This document shows positions 11,743-22,134 of a stretch of 64,000 nucleotides of DNA, piece by piece (the stretch's first letter is position 1; each line of letters begins with the position of its first letter). Where the stretch lies: assembly GCA_015680685.1 (NCBI GenBank), contig MNCI01034785.1:185709-249708 (forward strand), in the 5' to 3' direction. The DNA comes from Gnetum montanum (taxonomy: Eukaryota; Streptophyta; Gnetopsida; Gnetales; Gnetaceae). The notes beneath the pieces are model-generated. The model was not told the origin of the DNA and did not search any database. It saw only the letters and a program-made list of their open reading frames with translations. The translations under genes were made by a program, and so were the position numbers.

Positions 11743-12799
11743 TGTTGGCACATCTGGCCATTTCATGAAGCAGGCTTAAATAGTTGAGATTTCTTTTAAG
11801 AAGTAGCTAAATTTACAGTTTTAGAGGAGGAATCACTTCTCACATCAATTGGAGACACTTGGAGTCTTGAGAAGAGCCTTGTAAAGAAGAATTTGTGAAG
11901 ATTTCTTGCAAGATGGCATGCTAGAATAAAGATTTCAACCTCTTTGTCATGGTCCTGTGAGTTATGGATTTCATTTTTTGTTTTGTTTAGATTGTTTAGC
12001 TAGTGGTTTAGATATTATCATCCTTGGCAAGTAATTTTGGAATTTTTAGATTGCTCTTACTATTCTTGTTGCCTGATAGAAATTTTTGCTAAAATTTTGC
12101 CATAGAAGCGCTTGTGTTTGAAAGCCTTGAGAACATTTTAGTAGTAAATTTCATTATTGTGCAACGTGTGGGAACTGCTATTGGGATTGTTGTAAGAGAG
12201 CCTCTGTTTGTAGTCACACCGTTGAACAATTCAGTAGTCGAGAGGGTTCAGAGAATTTTGGGTATTTTGATGGGACCTGAATAGCTTCTTTTTATCTTTA
12301 AAGTGAATTCTTGTGGTACTTCAATCAAAAATTGTCAAGTCTTTTAAAGGTTCTATTTGAATGCAATCATTGACATCTATTATCTAGTCAAAATGGAGTC
12401 TCGTATGTGGTAGTTTACCTAGCAATTTTTGGTAGCATAATGGGATTGTCTTGAAGATATTTCTTGTTTGAGCCTTGAAGGTTTGAACAATTCGTAGATA
12501 TTGAATTTGGGATAGCTTTATTGCGAAGTGTTTACTCGTGTCATTTTACCTTGTTTAAATATTTGAGGTCTACACAAATCTNNNNNNNNNNNNNNNNNNN
12601 NNNNNNNNNNNNNNNNNNNNNNNNNNNNNNNNNNNNNNNNNNNNNNNNNNNNNNNNNNNNNNNNNNNNNNNNNNNNNNNNNNNNNNNNNNNNNNNNNNNN
12701 NNNNNNNNNNNNNNNNNNNNNNNNNNNNNNNNNNNNNNNNNNNNNNNNNNNNNNNNNNNNNNNNNNNNNNNNNNNNNNNNNNNNNNNNGGTCACCAACA
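11743..12799 (+). repeat. Element C 5' LTR (contains assembly gap)
   Basis: 11,743-12,582 aligns with 19,132-19,972 of the right LTR. Then follow 206 Ns, and the end GGTCACCAACA (12,789-12,799) matches GGTCGCCAACA at 20,399-20,409. The missing part corresponds to 426 bases of the right LTR, so the gap length is too small if the two LTRs are collinear. No TATA box is evident in the short U3. Confidence 0.92.
12583..12788. other. Assembly gap (206 N)
   Basis: An unresolved run of N inside the 5' LTR of element C. The right LTR predicts 426 bases here. ORFs called across the Ns are meaningless. Confidence 0.98.
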
Positions 12800-12806
12800 G
12801 TTCTTT

Positions 12807-12823
12807 TGGCGCTAGAAGGAGGG
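12807..12823 (+). promoter_or_regulatory. Primer binding site of element C
   Basis: TGGCGCTAGAAGGAGGG, 7 bases after the LTR end. It is nearly identical to TGGCACTAGAAGGAGGG in element B, TGGTGCTAGAAGTAGGG in E and a decayed copy in A, which strongly supports a common tRNA primer. I cannot name the tRNA from memory with confidence. Confidence 0.85.
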
Positions 12824-12917
12824 ATGAAAATTAAGCGTCTAGGTTCATAAGCCTTATACTTTAGGTACATCAACAATTATTTGTAAAGATTAAGAAACTA
12901 GATACTATTTTCAGTTC

Positions 12918-14429
12918 ATGACCATGAAATTTCATAGTTTGGAAAGTTCAAAAGTTTCAAAGGATATTCTAGATTCTAAGACTGATTCTTCATCAGAAGA
13001 GGAAGAAAAGAAAGTTTCTGAGTTGGGAACAAGTAGTGGAGTGAAAACTAGAAGATAAATAAGATCACCCATTATCTCTGATTTGTCAATTCATAAAATA
13101 AGATCTAGAAAGTCTAAGAGTTCAATATTTCAAAGGAATAGAATGACAAATCCTTGGCAAGGAGTTATACCATTAGGATTTCAAAATTACAATGATATTC
13201 CTAAGGTAGTTTACAAATATTTTCCTAGGCCTTTTATTCCTGAAAAAGCTTATTTAGTTGAAGAATATATTCACATGTTTGAATTAGCTTTAGCTCATGC
13301 AAATATACAACATGAAGATCAAGCTTGTAGGTTGTTTGTATCAAATCTAAAGGATATGGCTCAGATTTGGTATTCAAACTTACCAAGCAATAGCATTACA
13401 AGTTGGGATGACATGAAGAATATTTTGTTGGCCCAGTTTGGTAATCAATTAGATCAACAACAACTATATTGTGGGTTGATACAAGCTAAGAAAGGAGCTA
13501 AAGATTCAATTAAAGATTTCAATATTAAGTTTCTACAAATTTGTGGACTCTTTCAAAGATAGTTTAGACCATCAGAATAAATGCTTAGAGAAACTTATCT
13601 TAAGGCTGTTAACCCCAAAATTTCAATTTGGTTAAGGACAACTCCAAACTTAATTACACTAAATGACTACTTCAGTGAAGCTATACAATTAGAAAAATAG
13701 CTGAACTTGAATCCTGAAGAGAATATCACGATTCAAAAAAGAGAAGAAAGAGTTATCATCCCTATGCAAGATTTTTCTCAATTTAAAGCTTTACTGGATC
13801 CATCTCATGTTAAGAAAGAGAAAGAACATGAAAGAGTAGGATCTAAAAAAGGACAATTAATGAGAGATATGTCTAACAAAATAGTGAAGCTTGAAAAAGC
13901 ATTGGCAAGAGTTAATATCAAGGAAGAAAGGAAAAATAGAAAGCATAAACATTAAGACACTAAGTTAGTGGAAGATGAGGATGAAAGTGATCTTATTATG
14001 TCCAAATTTCTTGATATTGAATCTGATAATGAGTTATCTAGTGTTCACTATGCAAGTAAATGTTCCAGCAATGGATCAAATGATACTTCTTCTCTATCAA
14101 GTTCTGAAGAAGATATGTCTTTAGATGAAGAGTGTAATAACAATGAAGAAAATGGATATAATCTTAGATCAAAAGAAAGATTAACTACTTTTAGACCTCA
14201 AAATGTTATTACTGATCCATCTACTAAGAGAAGATCTTTTGAGCCAAGTAGAAAGGATAAGGATAAAGGTAAAGACAATCAAGTAGAGCAAAGCACTCCA
14301 AATCAGTCTTTTAATAAATGGATAAACAGATCAAGTTTTATTGGTGATGGAGAATATGATTTGATAAAAGACCTTAAACATGTCAAGGCCAATATTAGCC
14401 TCTATCAGTTGCTTCAAATGGGAGATTAG
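12918..14429 (+). pseudogene. Element C gag
   Basis: Gag starts at ATG 12,918, 118 bases after the LTR end. Frame 12,918 runs to TAG 14,427-14,429 with internal stops, among them 13,056 and 13,560. The N-terminus is acidic and serine-rich (SSSEEEEKKVSE). The capsid-like retrotransposon gag region at 13,083-13,562 has MAQIWYSNLP and ITSWDDMKNILLAQF. A charged, lysine-rich linker (13,707-13,955) and an acidic, serine-rich stretch (13,968-14,160) follow. The block YDLIKDLKHVKANISLYQLL at about 14,356-14,415 is the conserved pre-protease segment of plant Ty3/gypsy polyproteins. No CCHC zinc knuckle was seen. It acts as the structural particle protein. It is broken here. Confidence 0.85.
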
Positions 14430-14951
14430 CAAAGAAAAGCTTTGGAATTCATTAAAGATAAAAGGAGAGCTAGAGAATCAAAGTTATGTATCTAGTAATG
14501 ATGAGAAATTGAAGAGTTCACATGATAAAGAAGCTGCTCCTTTCTGTTTGATAATGAAATTAAAGGATAAATTCTTACATAATTGTTGATTGATTTTGGA
14601 GCCACGTCTACTATAATTCCATTGTCCATATGTAAGAAACTTGGTTTGATTCCTGAAAAATTAAATAGGAAGATTGTTCAAGTGGATAAAAGTAGAGTGA
14701 AGATTGTGGATCAATTACCAAATATCCTATTGGAAATTGCTTTTAAACCTCGCATAAGACGTAAAGTAACTATTCAAGTGGCAGATATACCTAATTCGCA
14801 TAGTCTCTTATTGAGTAGAAGTTGGAGTAATAATTTCTTTGGTTACATATCAACAGATTATTCTCACATGTGGTTACCTTGGAAAGGAAAACCAAATCAA
14901 ATCTACATCTATAGTGAACCTATGATGATTGATAACATTACTTCAAATTGA
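14430..14951 (+). pseudogene. Element C aspartic protease
   Basis: Retropepsin-like domain. A +1 frame begins near 14,460 (SYVSSNDEKLK) and reaches KFLHNC at 14,586. A one-base deletion relative to element F returns the frame to that of gag at LIDFGATSTIIPLSICKKLG. The catalytic triplet is DFG followed by A, where DSG or DTG is usual. The flap-to-end part includes VTIQVADIPNSHSLLLSRSW and ends at TGA 14,949-14,951, which is GGA in F. Domain length is about 120 residues, as in the family. Inactive as it stands because of frame damage, and possibly because of the substituted motif. Confidence 0.8.
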
Positions 14952-14960
14952 AGAAGTAAA

Positions 14961-15480
14961 ATGGTTGAAAAAGGAAGTATTGAAAACAAAATTTGTACAC
15001 TCCAAGAAAGTTATAGTCCTGAAAAGGAACAATCAAAGCAAAAAGATAAATGGGAGTTATACTTTGATGATTCATGTAATTCAAAAGGTGTAGGAGTCGG
15101 AATAGTTATATTCAAGAATGATTCACCTAAAATTCTCAAGGCAATTCATTTATCTTTCCCTTGTACTAACAACAAGGCTGAGTATGAAGCTTTATGCATT
15201 GGTATGAGAATAAATTTAGATAAAAAGATCAAAGACATCACTATAAAAGGAGATTCAAGATTAGTTTGTGAACAAGTAAAAGGCAATTGTGTTGTAAAGA
15301 GTTCATTTTTGAGACCTTATAAGCAAATTGCTTGTAAGCTGTTAGATCAGTTTCAACATTGCCAAATAAAGCATGTAAATAGAGCAGAGAATCTTATAGC
15401 AGACGATTTGGCAAAAGCAGCTTCAATGTTGGATATGCAAGTATTAGAAGGTTACAAAGATTTCATGATTGAAGAAGAAC
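14961..15480 (+). pseudogene. Element C archaeal-type RNase H (aRNH) placed between protease and RT
   Basis: RNase H fold of the RVT_3/archaeal type. Visible signatures: WELYFDDSCNSKGVGVGIVI (first Asp codon 15,066-15,068), PCTNNKAEYEALCIGM (Glu 15,180-15,182), GDSRLVCEQVKG (Asp 15,252-15,254) and NLIADDLAKAA (Asp 15,402-15,407). All four acidic catalytic positions are therefore present, and the domain reads without a stop. It is followed in the same ORF by a linker ending DNFAWSYDDLKAFW, the usual pre-RT motif, to a stop at 15,861-15,863. In Tat elements such as A and B in this window the aRNH follows the ordinary RNase H. Here it precedes RT. It should cleave RNA in RNA-DNA hybrids during reverse transcription. 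Confidence 0.88.
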
Positions 15481-17084
15481 ATCAACCATCAGTACCAGAC
15501 AATATAAGACATTTGCAAGTATTTGAAGATGATGATCAAGTACTAAGATTTATAAAAAACAAACAAGAATTTGAGGGTCAAGTAATACCTAAAATGCCTT
15601 CAAATTCAAAGGCTAATTTTATTCCAAAGAGGATGATTAATCTAGAACATGAGTTCAAGAAAAATTCACTCATTGGAAAGGATATACAAAATCCAAGTAG
15701 TCAAGCTTTCGAGGTAGTGAATTTTGGATTAGATAATGCACCGAAGATGTTAAATATTACAAAGGAAAGAGATTCAAATTTCAAGCAAGATTTGTTAACA
15801 TGTCTACAAGATAATTTGGATAATTTTGCTTGGTCTTATGATGATCTTAAAGCTTTTTGGTAAGATGTGATGACACATAAGATTCCTTTAACAGAAGGTT
15901 GCAAAATAGTTAAGCAAAAACAAAGGAAATTTAATCCATCATTCGAACCAGCTATGGAAGCTGAAATCAAGAAGTTGTTGCAAGCACAAATCATATATCT
16001 AGTATGATATTCGACATGGCTTGCTAACCTTGTCCCAGTAAGAAAGAAATATGGTGATATAAGGCTTTGTGCGTATTTTAGATATTTAAATGATGCTTCA
16101 AAGAAGGATAAATATCGACTTCTAAGAATTGATGAGATGCTAATTAAAGTCTCAGGTTGTCAAGCATATTCATTCCTAGACGGTTTCTCAGGTTATAATC
16201 AAATCGTGGTAGATAAGAATGTTAGATTCAAAACAACATTTATCACCAAATGGGGAACTTTCGCTTACCAAAGAATGCCATTCGGATTGTCAAATGTTGA
16301 AGCTAATTTTCAAAGAGCAATGGATTTAGCATTTAAGGATTTATTAGGAAAATTTGTGATGGTTTATTTGGATGATATTATAGTATTTTCAAAAAGAAAA
16401 GAAGATCATATTGATCATCTCTAGCAAGTTTTCGATAGATTTCATGAGTTTGGTATTTCATTAAATCCTAAGAAGTGTATCTTCAGGGTTAAATATGGAA
16501 GTCTATTAGGACATATAATATGTCAAGAAGGGATTTTCATAGAAAATTCCTGAATTCAGGTAGTACAGAATATTGAGCATCCCATAAGTAAGAAATCTCT
16601 TAGATCTTTCTTTGGAAAGATAAACTTTGTGAAGAAGTTCATCCCTGGTTTCACTGAAATTACCAATCCTTTGATGCATATTCTTAAAAAGGATGTCCAA
16701 GTAGAGAAAACATCAGAATCAGAGAAAGCTTTGTAAGAAATCAAAAAGGCTATACAAGAGGCTTCGTATTTGGTAAAGCCTAGACTTAAAGAAGATTTTT
16801 GGTTATACTCTTTTTCTTCAAATGATTCTATCGCTGTTGTTCTTACACAAAAAGATAGTGAAGGTCAAGATGAACCAATTGGATGTTTTGGGTATCAGTT
16901 GAAAGGTTCAGAGTTAAATTACTCAAACTTAGAAAAACAAGCTTTCACATTCATCAAGGCACTTCAACATTTTAAATATTATTTGGAGAGTTCATTAGTT
17001 CACATTATGCTAATTGAACCTGCATTTAAGCGATTCCTATCCTAAAATGAGATTGGATTGAAAAGAGGAAAATGACTTATTAAG
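15481..17084 (+). pseudogene. Element C reverse transcriptase and RNase H
   Basis: Same frame as the aRNH, interrupted by stops at 15,861, near 16,005, near 16,422, near 16,551, near 16,734 and near 17,043-17,076. RT motifs: VPVRKKYGDIRLC, FLDGFSGYNQIVVDKN, TKWGTFAYQRMPFGLSN and the intact catalytic loop YLDDI at 16,365-16,379, then LNPKKCIF. The ordinary gypsy RNase H follows (DFWLYSFSSNDSIAVVLTQK, LNYSNLEKQAFTFIKALQHF). Many stops match CAA, CAG, CGA or TGG codons in element F, as expected from deamination of methylated cytosine. The polymerase would copy element RNA to cDNA in virus-like particles. It is inactive here because of the stops. Confidence 0.9.
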
Positions 17085-18446
17085 TTGCAAAGGTTCAGAT
17101 TTTCATTGGAAATATGCAAGACAATTAAGGGAATGGGACTAGCCAAGTTAATGACTAGAGAAAGTGAAATTTATACATTTGACACCCATGAAGAGAATTG
17201 GTATGATGATATTCTCAATTTTCTTACTATCATGAGAATTCCAAATAATTTAACAGCAAGTCAAATGAGAGCTTTCTTCAAAAGAGCACGAAGATTTTTT
17301 GTTAAAGATGGTATATTATATCAAAAATATTTTCGGGGAGTTTTATTAGAATGTGTTCATAATGATCAAATTAGTTTCATCTTAGAACAATTTCATGATC
17401 ATTTGAATCTATTTTATGAATCCCCTAAATCAACTATGCAACATATACTTCGATACGGATATTACTGGCCTTCCATGTATCAAGACATTAGTTCAAAGAT
17501 TCAAAAATGCTATAAATGTCAAGTTCATGGACCCAAGATTAAAAGGGCTAGAGCCCCTTTAAAACTAGTAGTTGCAGATAGACCATTTCGGCAATGGGGT
17601 TTGGATTTTATTGTTACTATTACTCCTTCAAGAGCTGGACACAATTTTATTCTCATAGCTACTAATTATTTTACTAAATGGTCTAAAGCAAAAGCTCTAA
17701 GAGGAAGTTCAGCATCAGACGTGATTAAGTTTCTAAATGACCACATTCTAAGTAGATTTGGTGTACCCAAAGTGTTAGTGTTAGACAATGGACCCACCTT
17801 CAAATCCGAAGAGTTTATCAGATGGGCATCTACAAAATCCATTTTCTTATTTTCTTCATCAAATTATTATCCTAAAGGGAATGGCCTAGTAGAATCCACC
17901 AATAAAAAGATTATTTCTTACATAAAGAAATCAATGGAGGGGAATCCAGGAAATTGGATCGATTATTTACAATCTGCATTATGGTCAGATCGAATTAGAT
18001 TCAAGAAAGCTATTGGGACATCACCATATAACTTAGTCTATGGTTTTCTAGCAAGAATTACAAACAAGATTCTAAGCTCAGTTTCTGAATTTGTACAAAG
18101 ATATAGTGAAAATACTGACAAAGATAGAAGTTTCATGACATTACTTATTAAAAGAGAAGCTTAAGTAGATAAAAAAAGGGATAATTTGTTATGAAATACC
18201 TCTCAAATCAAAAGATGGTTTGATAGGAAATCTTTGAAAAGGAATTTCAAGATAGGAGACCTTGTCTTATTATGGAATATGAAGAAACCAAATAAGTTTA
18301 CACCAACATGGACTGGTCCCTTTCAAATTACAAAGCAATTATTAGAGGATACTTACAAATTATCAACCTTGGATGATATGGAATTGTAGTTTTCATATAA
18401 TGTTTTGCATATAAAAAATTATTTGGGACAATTGCATCCATCTTGA
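17085..18446 (+). pseudogene. Element C integrase
   Basis: It continues the frame of pol. The zinc-binding region has GYYWPSMYQD and CYKCQVHG near 17,455-17,530. The core has the first Asp in WGLDFIVTITPSRAGHN (about 17,600), the second in LVLDNGPTFKSEEF (about 17,785) and Glu in YYPKGNGLVESTNKK (about 17,890), so the DDE triad is present. A stop at 18,162 is followed in frame by the GPF-type C-terminal module (FKIGDLVLLWNMKKPNKFTP and WTGPFQITKQ) and further stops, to TGA at 18,444-18,446. The open part, 17,085-18,164, is the longest intact ORF in the window (359 codons). It inserts cDNA into the chromosome. Confidence 0.92.
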
Positions 18447-19117
18447 AGATGTTATGACACAAAAATAACATATGTACATAGTATTACATAAATATTACTA
18501 GGGATATAGTGTCTATTATATTTAATTATGCTTTATTTATATTTGAAACATTATCTTTCCTTCAAATGAGGCAAGTGGAAGCATACAAGTGAAACAAGNA
18601 AATATCAAAATTGCTCCAAAGAAGAAGAAAAAGAAGAAAAACCACCAACTCATGGAGAGTCATCATGGGGATGGGGAGAAGCTTTGGCTTTAAGAGGAAA
18701 ATGAAGGAGTCAATGAAGAAGAACAAAAGAGCTCTTCCAAACAAGAAAATGAGGAAAAGGTTGAAGAGAAAGCTTCACTAGATCAAGGTGAGAGCTCTAC
18801 CAAACAAGAAGACAACAATACCACCTACATCACATCAAAAATCTCATATGAAAGGGTGAAGGATATGAAGATTCCCACTAGGGTAACCCTTACAATTTAG
18901 TTTCCATCCCAAGAATAGTCCATTGAAGGACTTGATAATGTATAGTTGTTATGTACAGTTTGATTTTCTTCTAGGAATGAGGTTTTTGTCCGATCTCACC
19001 TTATGTTAATGAGAATTTTCCTCAAAAAAAAATATTTCTTATTGAATGTAAAAATTCAATGAAAATTTCAGTATGTTTCAGCTTGAAATGTAGTTACACA
19101 AGTTTCTTTAAGTTTTT
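18447..19117 (+). pseudogene. Element C 3' region with remnant of accessory ORF
   Basis: 18,600-18,704 in one frame encodes KYQNCSKEEEKEEKPPTHGE and then SSWGWGEALALRGK before a stop. It matches the C-terminal half of the accessory ORF of element F (58,852-59,172). The N-terminal half and its TATA-like box are missing, and the junction falls exactly on a lone N at 18,599. The preceding AAATGAGGCAAGTGGAAGCA (about 18,565-18,584) matches F near 59,420-59,435, so roughly 430 bases are absent relative to F. The rest (18,710-19,117) is a 3' leader matching F at 58,500-58,740. Confidence 0.65.
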
Positions 19118-19131
19118 AAGGGGGGCAGAAA
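19118..19131 (+). promoter_or_regulatory. Polypurine tract of element C
   Basis: A purine-rich tract, AAGGGGGGCAGAAA, directly before the 3' LTR. It is the plus-strand primer site. The same tract occurs in F at 58,490-58,506 on the minus strand. Confidence 0.85.
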
Positions 19132-20409
19132 TGTTGGCACATTTGGTCATTTCATGAAGTAGGCTTAAATAGTTGAGATATTTTTTTTAAGAAGTAGCTA
19201 AATTTATAGTTTTAGAGGAGGAATCACTTCTCACATCACTTGGAGACACTTGGAGTTTTGAGAAGAGCCTTGTAAAGAAGAATTTGTGAAGATTGCTTGC
19301 AAGATGGCTTGCTAGAATAAAGATTTCAGCCTCTTTGTCATGGTCCTATGAGTTATGCATTTCATTTTTTATTTTGTTTAGATTGTTTAGCTAGTGGTTT
19401 AGATAATATCATCCTTGGCAAGTAATTTTGGGATTTTTAGATTGCTCTTACTGTTCTTGTTGCCCGATAGAAATTTATGTTAAAATTTTTCCATAGAAGA
19501 GCTTGTGTTTGAAAGCCTTGAGAGCATTTTAGTGGTACATTTCATTATTGTGCAATGTGTGGGAACTGCTATTTGGATTGTTGTAAGAGATCCTCTATTT
19601 GTAGTCACACCGTTGAACAATTCAGTAGTCGAGAGGGTTCAGAGAATTTTTGGTATTTTGATGGGACCTGAATAGCTTCTTTTTATCTTTAAAGTGAATT
19701 CTCGTGGTATTTCAATCAAAAATTGTCAAGTCTTTTAAAGGTTCTATTTGAATGCAATCATTGACATCTATTATCTAGTCAAAATGGAGTCTCATACGTG
19801 GTAGTTTACATAGCAATTTTTGGTAGCATAATGGGATTATCTTGAAGATATTTCTTGTTTGAGCCTTGGAAGTTTGAACAATTCGTAGATATTGAATTTG
19901 GGATAGCTTTATTGTGAATTTTTTACTCGTGTCACTTTACCTTGTTTAAATATTTGAGGTCTACACAAATCTGCTTTCTTTTCTTTTCTGCTTATTTTCA
20001 TCGAATCTTGCTCTAGTTCTAGTTTTCTTGTGAAACTATCTCTTTCTCTGAGGAAAATTAGGAGTAGATTGCGGAGTTGTGCTCAAATGTTTTTGCAAAA
20101 TTTTATTTGTTACAATTAGGTTTTATAAGGACTGCATAGACTAGGCAGTTGAACAAAATAGGAAATTTTCAAGAACTCACAGTACTTGACTAAGTTGGCT
20201 GAATCTTAAAGTAAGTCATTTGTAGTTCACACACAATGCAATTGTTACATTTTACACAACCACATGCCACAATAGCACACACACATACTCACATTAACTA
20301 CTGAGTTTATTTGGAGGTATCTAGGCCTTGGTGTTGCCAGAGACCAGCAGGCACCTAAATCCTGTTCGAGGACACTCGTTGGCGATCGCGTCCCAAACGG
20401 TCGCCAACA
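19132..20409 (+). repeat. Element C 3' LTR
   Basis: 1278 bases, TGTTGGCAC...CGCCAACA, with 6-base inverted ends (TGTTGG/CCAACA). It aligns with the 5' LTR at about 95% over the shared 840 bases. The last 426 bases fill the gap in the 5' copy. No canonical TATA box was found upstream of the region shared with F. F carries CCTATAAAAAGG at the corresponding place. Confidence 0.93.
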
Positions 20410-20414
20410 ATAAG
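20410..20414 (+). repeat. Target-site duplication ATAAG, right of element C
   Basis: Second copy of the ATAAG at 11,738-11,742. Confidence 0.9.
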
Positions 20415-20481
20415 TTTTCTTTTATTCAAAGCTTGGTGGAGGACATGGTGAACCATATCCAACAAATGGATCCTGAGATTG

Positions 20482-20566
20482 GTATGTCCACATTTGCATA
20501 TGTTTCTCTACCTATTTTCTACTTAAGTTCATGGCTAATATTATCTTGGCTATTGTGTGACAACAG
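20482..20566 (+). other. Intron in element A antisense ORF
   Basis: GTATGTCC...GTGACAACAG, 85 bases and T-rich. It occupies the same position and phase as 33,459-33,548 in B and 53,977-54,121 (minus) in E. Confidence 0.65.
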
Positions 20567-21549
20567 GTTCCTAGCTTTGGTGGGACCCAAATAAGTTGAC
20601 CCAAGCTGATACTATGTTTGAGTTTCCCTGTAAGGTGGAGCAAGTACCCTGCCATGTGTATGATGAGGCAAGTAAGTATATGCTCTCATCTATGAGAGAA
20701 TTATGGGAGTGCAAGTGCACTAATGAGCATTTATGGAAATAGGTGCATTAGTTGGAAGATAAAGGGGCAATTCAGGAAGTAAAATTGGAGGACTTGAAAT
20801 CCTATTATGACTTCCTAGTAGCTCATGAGAAACTAGATGGTACTTGGTGTACAATTGAAATTAACTATGCTAGGTATTGGTTAGCCATCCATGGAAAAAA
20901 TGAAGCCACTTGGGAGGTGATTAGGCAAAGGCTAAAAATGGACTTACTAATGAGAAAAAACCAATATTGGAAAGATTACACCATAAAAGTGTATCAATGG
21001 GGCTAGACTCAAAAGAACCATAAGCACTACTATAAGTAGGAATGTGAGGTGTACCTTAAAAGGTACAAAGATGAGCTCATTGAGTTTCATTTCCAAGACA
21101 TATTTCTTGATGCAATTGACACAACATGGGCTTATGCACTATTTACTAGCAATGAAGTGGTGAGTGGAACCCTAGAGTGACATATCGCTATACCTTCAGG
21201 AAAGGTTACTTCCACTAGGTTCTTGGTAGGATTGCCCTCATGGATAGCTATGGAGAAAGGAAAGAGCCTTGCAAGGATTGACCTTGTCAAGGAGGATTGA
21301 ACATAGTTATCAGAGGTGAAAATCATTCAATGCTTGGAAGCAAATCTTGATAGGATGCCTCTAGCTATGGATGTAGATCCTTCTTAGGTTAGTGTGGTTT
21401 GCATTAATTTTATTTATTATTATTATTATTATTTTGCATGTCACTTATTTTTTAGCTAATTGATTATTTTATTTTATTTAAAGTAGGTTCTGAGTGATGG
21501 TGCAAGCCCCAGTGGAGCAGTAAATGAAGAGAAAGAAGAAGAGCCCTAG

Positions 21550-22134
21550 CCTCTACCAAACACTATAGGTTGAACTACCTAGAATGTATCCCTGTTATTA
21601 AGCGATTTTTTATTTTTGAAACTTTTTTATTTTGGATGTAAAATTGAACTATATATTTTATTGATAACTTAATGGAAATATGATGATTATTCATATATCA
21701 CTTTGTCGTGTTTTATGTAATGTTTCTATAATTTTATCTTTTGATGAGTTGATGCAATCAGGCTCCTTGTGGGCCTGATTCTAGTTTAAGGCCATGGTAA
21801 AAGGGCCATCACTAGTTTGGGTCATTTTGGGCCATTGCTAGTTTAAGGCGATTTCAAACCATTGCAAAAAGAAAAATAGGTTGCTAGTTTTAGGCCTTAG
21901 CAGGTCATAGGATAGTTTAGGACATTTTTGGACCATAGCGTAAAAAGGAAGTAAGTTCCCAATATATATATATTGGAAAAAAGAGTTAAAAAATTTCATA
22001 AGCTAAAGAAATGAAATAATTGATGCAAAATGTAAACAACTACACAAACATAATTATATAAGCAAAGAACAAAAGGTAAGTAAAACATGCAAATGAACTA
22101 AGGGGATTCCTTAGTTAGTTAAGTTTTTTCTAAC
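21550..22134 (-). repeat. Spacer between asORF and gag-pro of element A
   Basis: Contains TTAAACTAG-type units (plus strand CTAGTTTAAGGCCATGG, CTAGTTTAAGGCGATTTC, TAGTTTTAGGCCTTAGC) at 21,770-21,940 and a short AT run at 21,962-21,973. A TTA microsatellite lies just upstream, in the intron at about 21,411-21,434. No gene. Confidence 0.65.

Larger units (their letters stand above)
11743..20409 (+). mobile_element. Element C: complete Ty3/gypsy retrotransposon with aRNH before RT
   Basis: 8.67 kb as assembled, with LTRs TGTTGG...CCAACA, a perfect 5-bp TSD, PBS at 12,807, gag, protease, aRNH, RT, RNase H, integrase and polypurine tract. The gag and post-protease pol blocks lie in one register, broken by scattered stops and an interval in another frame at about 14,430-14,586. 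The LTRs differ at roughly 5% of positions over about 840 comparable bases (counted by eye), so it is the younger insertion in element A. It lies in plus orientation inside the antisense ORF of A. Element F at the right edge of the window is a second, inverted member of the family. Confidence 0.93.
20410..21549 (+). pseudogene. Element A antisense ORF, 3' part
   Basis: Continuation of the exon cut by C: KFSFIQSLVEDMVNHIQQMD then PEIG, ending at 20,481. A GT-AG intron (20,482-20,566, GTATGT...ACAG) follows. The next exon, entered in phase 1, aligns with B (LWWDPNKLTQADTMF against LKWDPFETTRIDSML, and a shared YDE). Further blocks: DLKSYYDFLVAHEKLDGTWC (20,782-) and W-x(n)-KVYQWG (to 21,006), then KNHKHYYK. 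The last exon ends GASPSGAVNEEKEEEP at TAG 21,547-21,549, matching the acidic or Gly-rich end in B. It runs opposite to gag-pro and pol. Several stops make it a pseudogene. Confidence 0.7.

Noticed and set aside
12521-12876. ORFs spanning the N run
   Set aside because: Made of unknown bases. They lie within the LTR of C.
20410-21549. A separate host gene next to element C
   Set aside because: The frame continues the exon broken at 11,737, and both sides align with one continuous unit in B.
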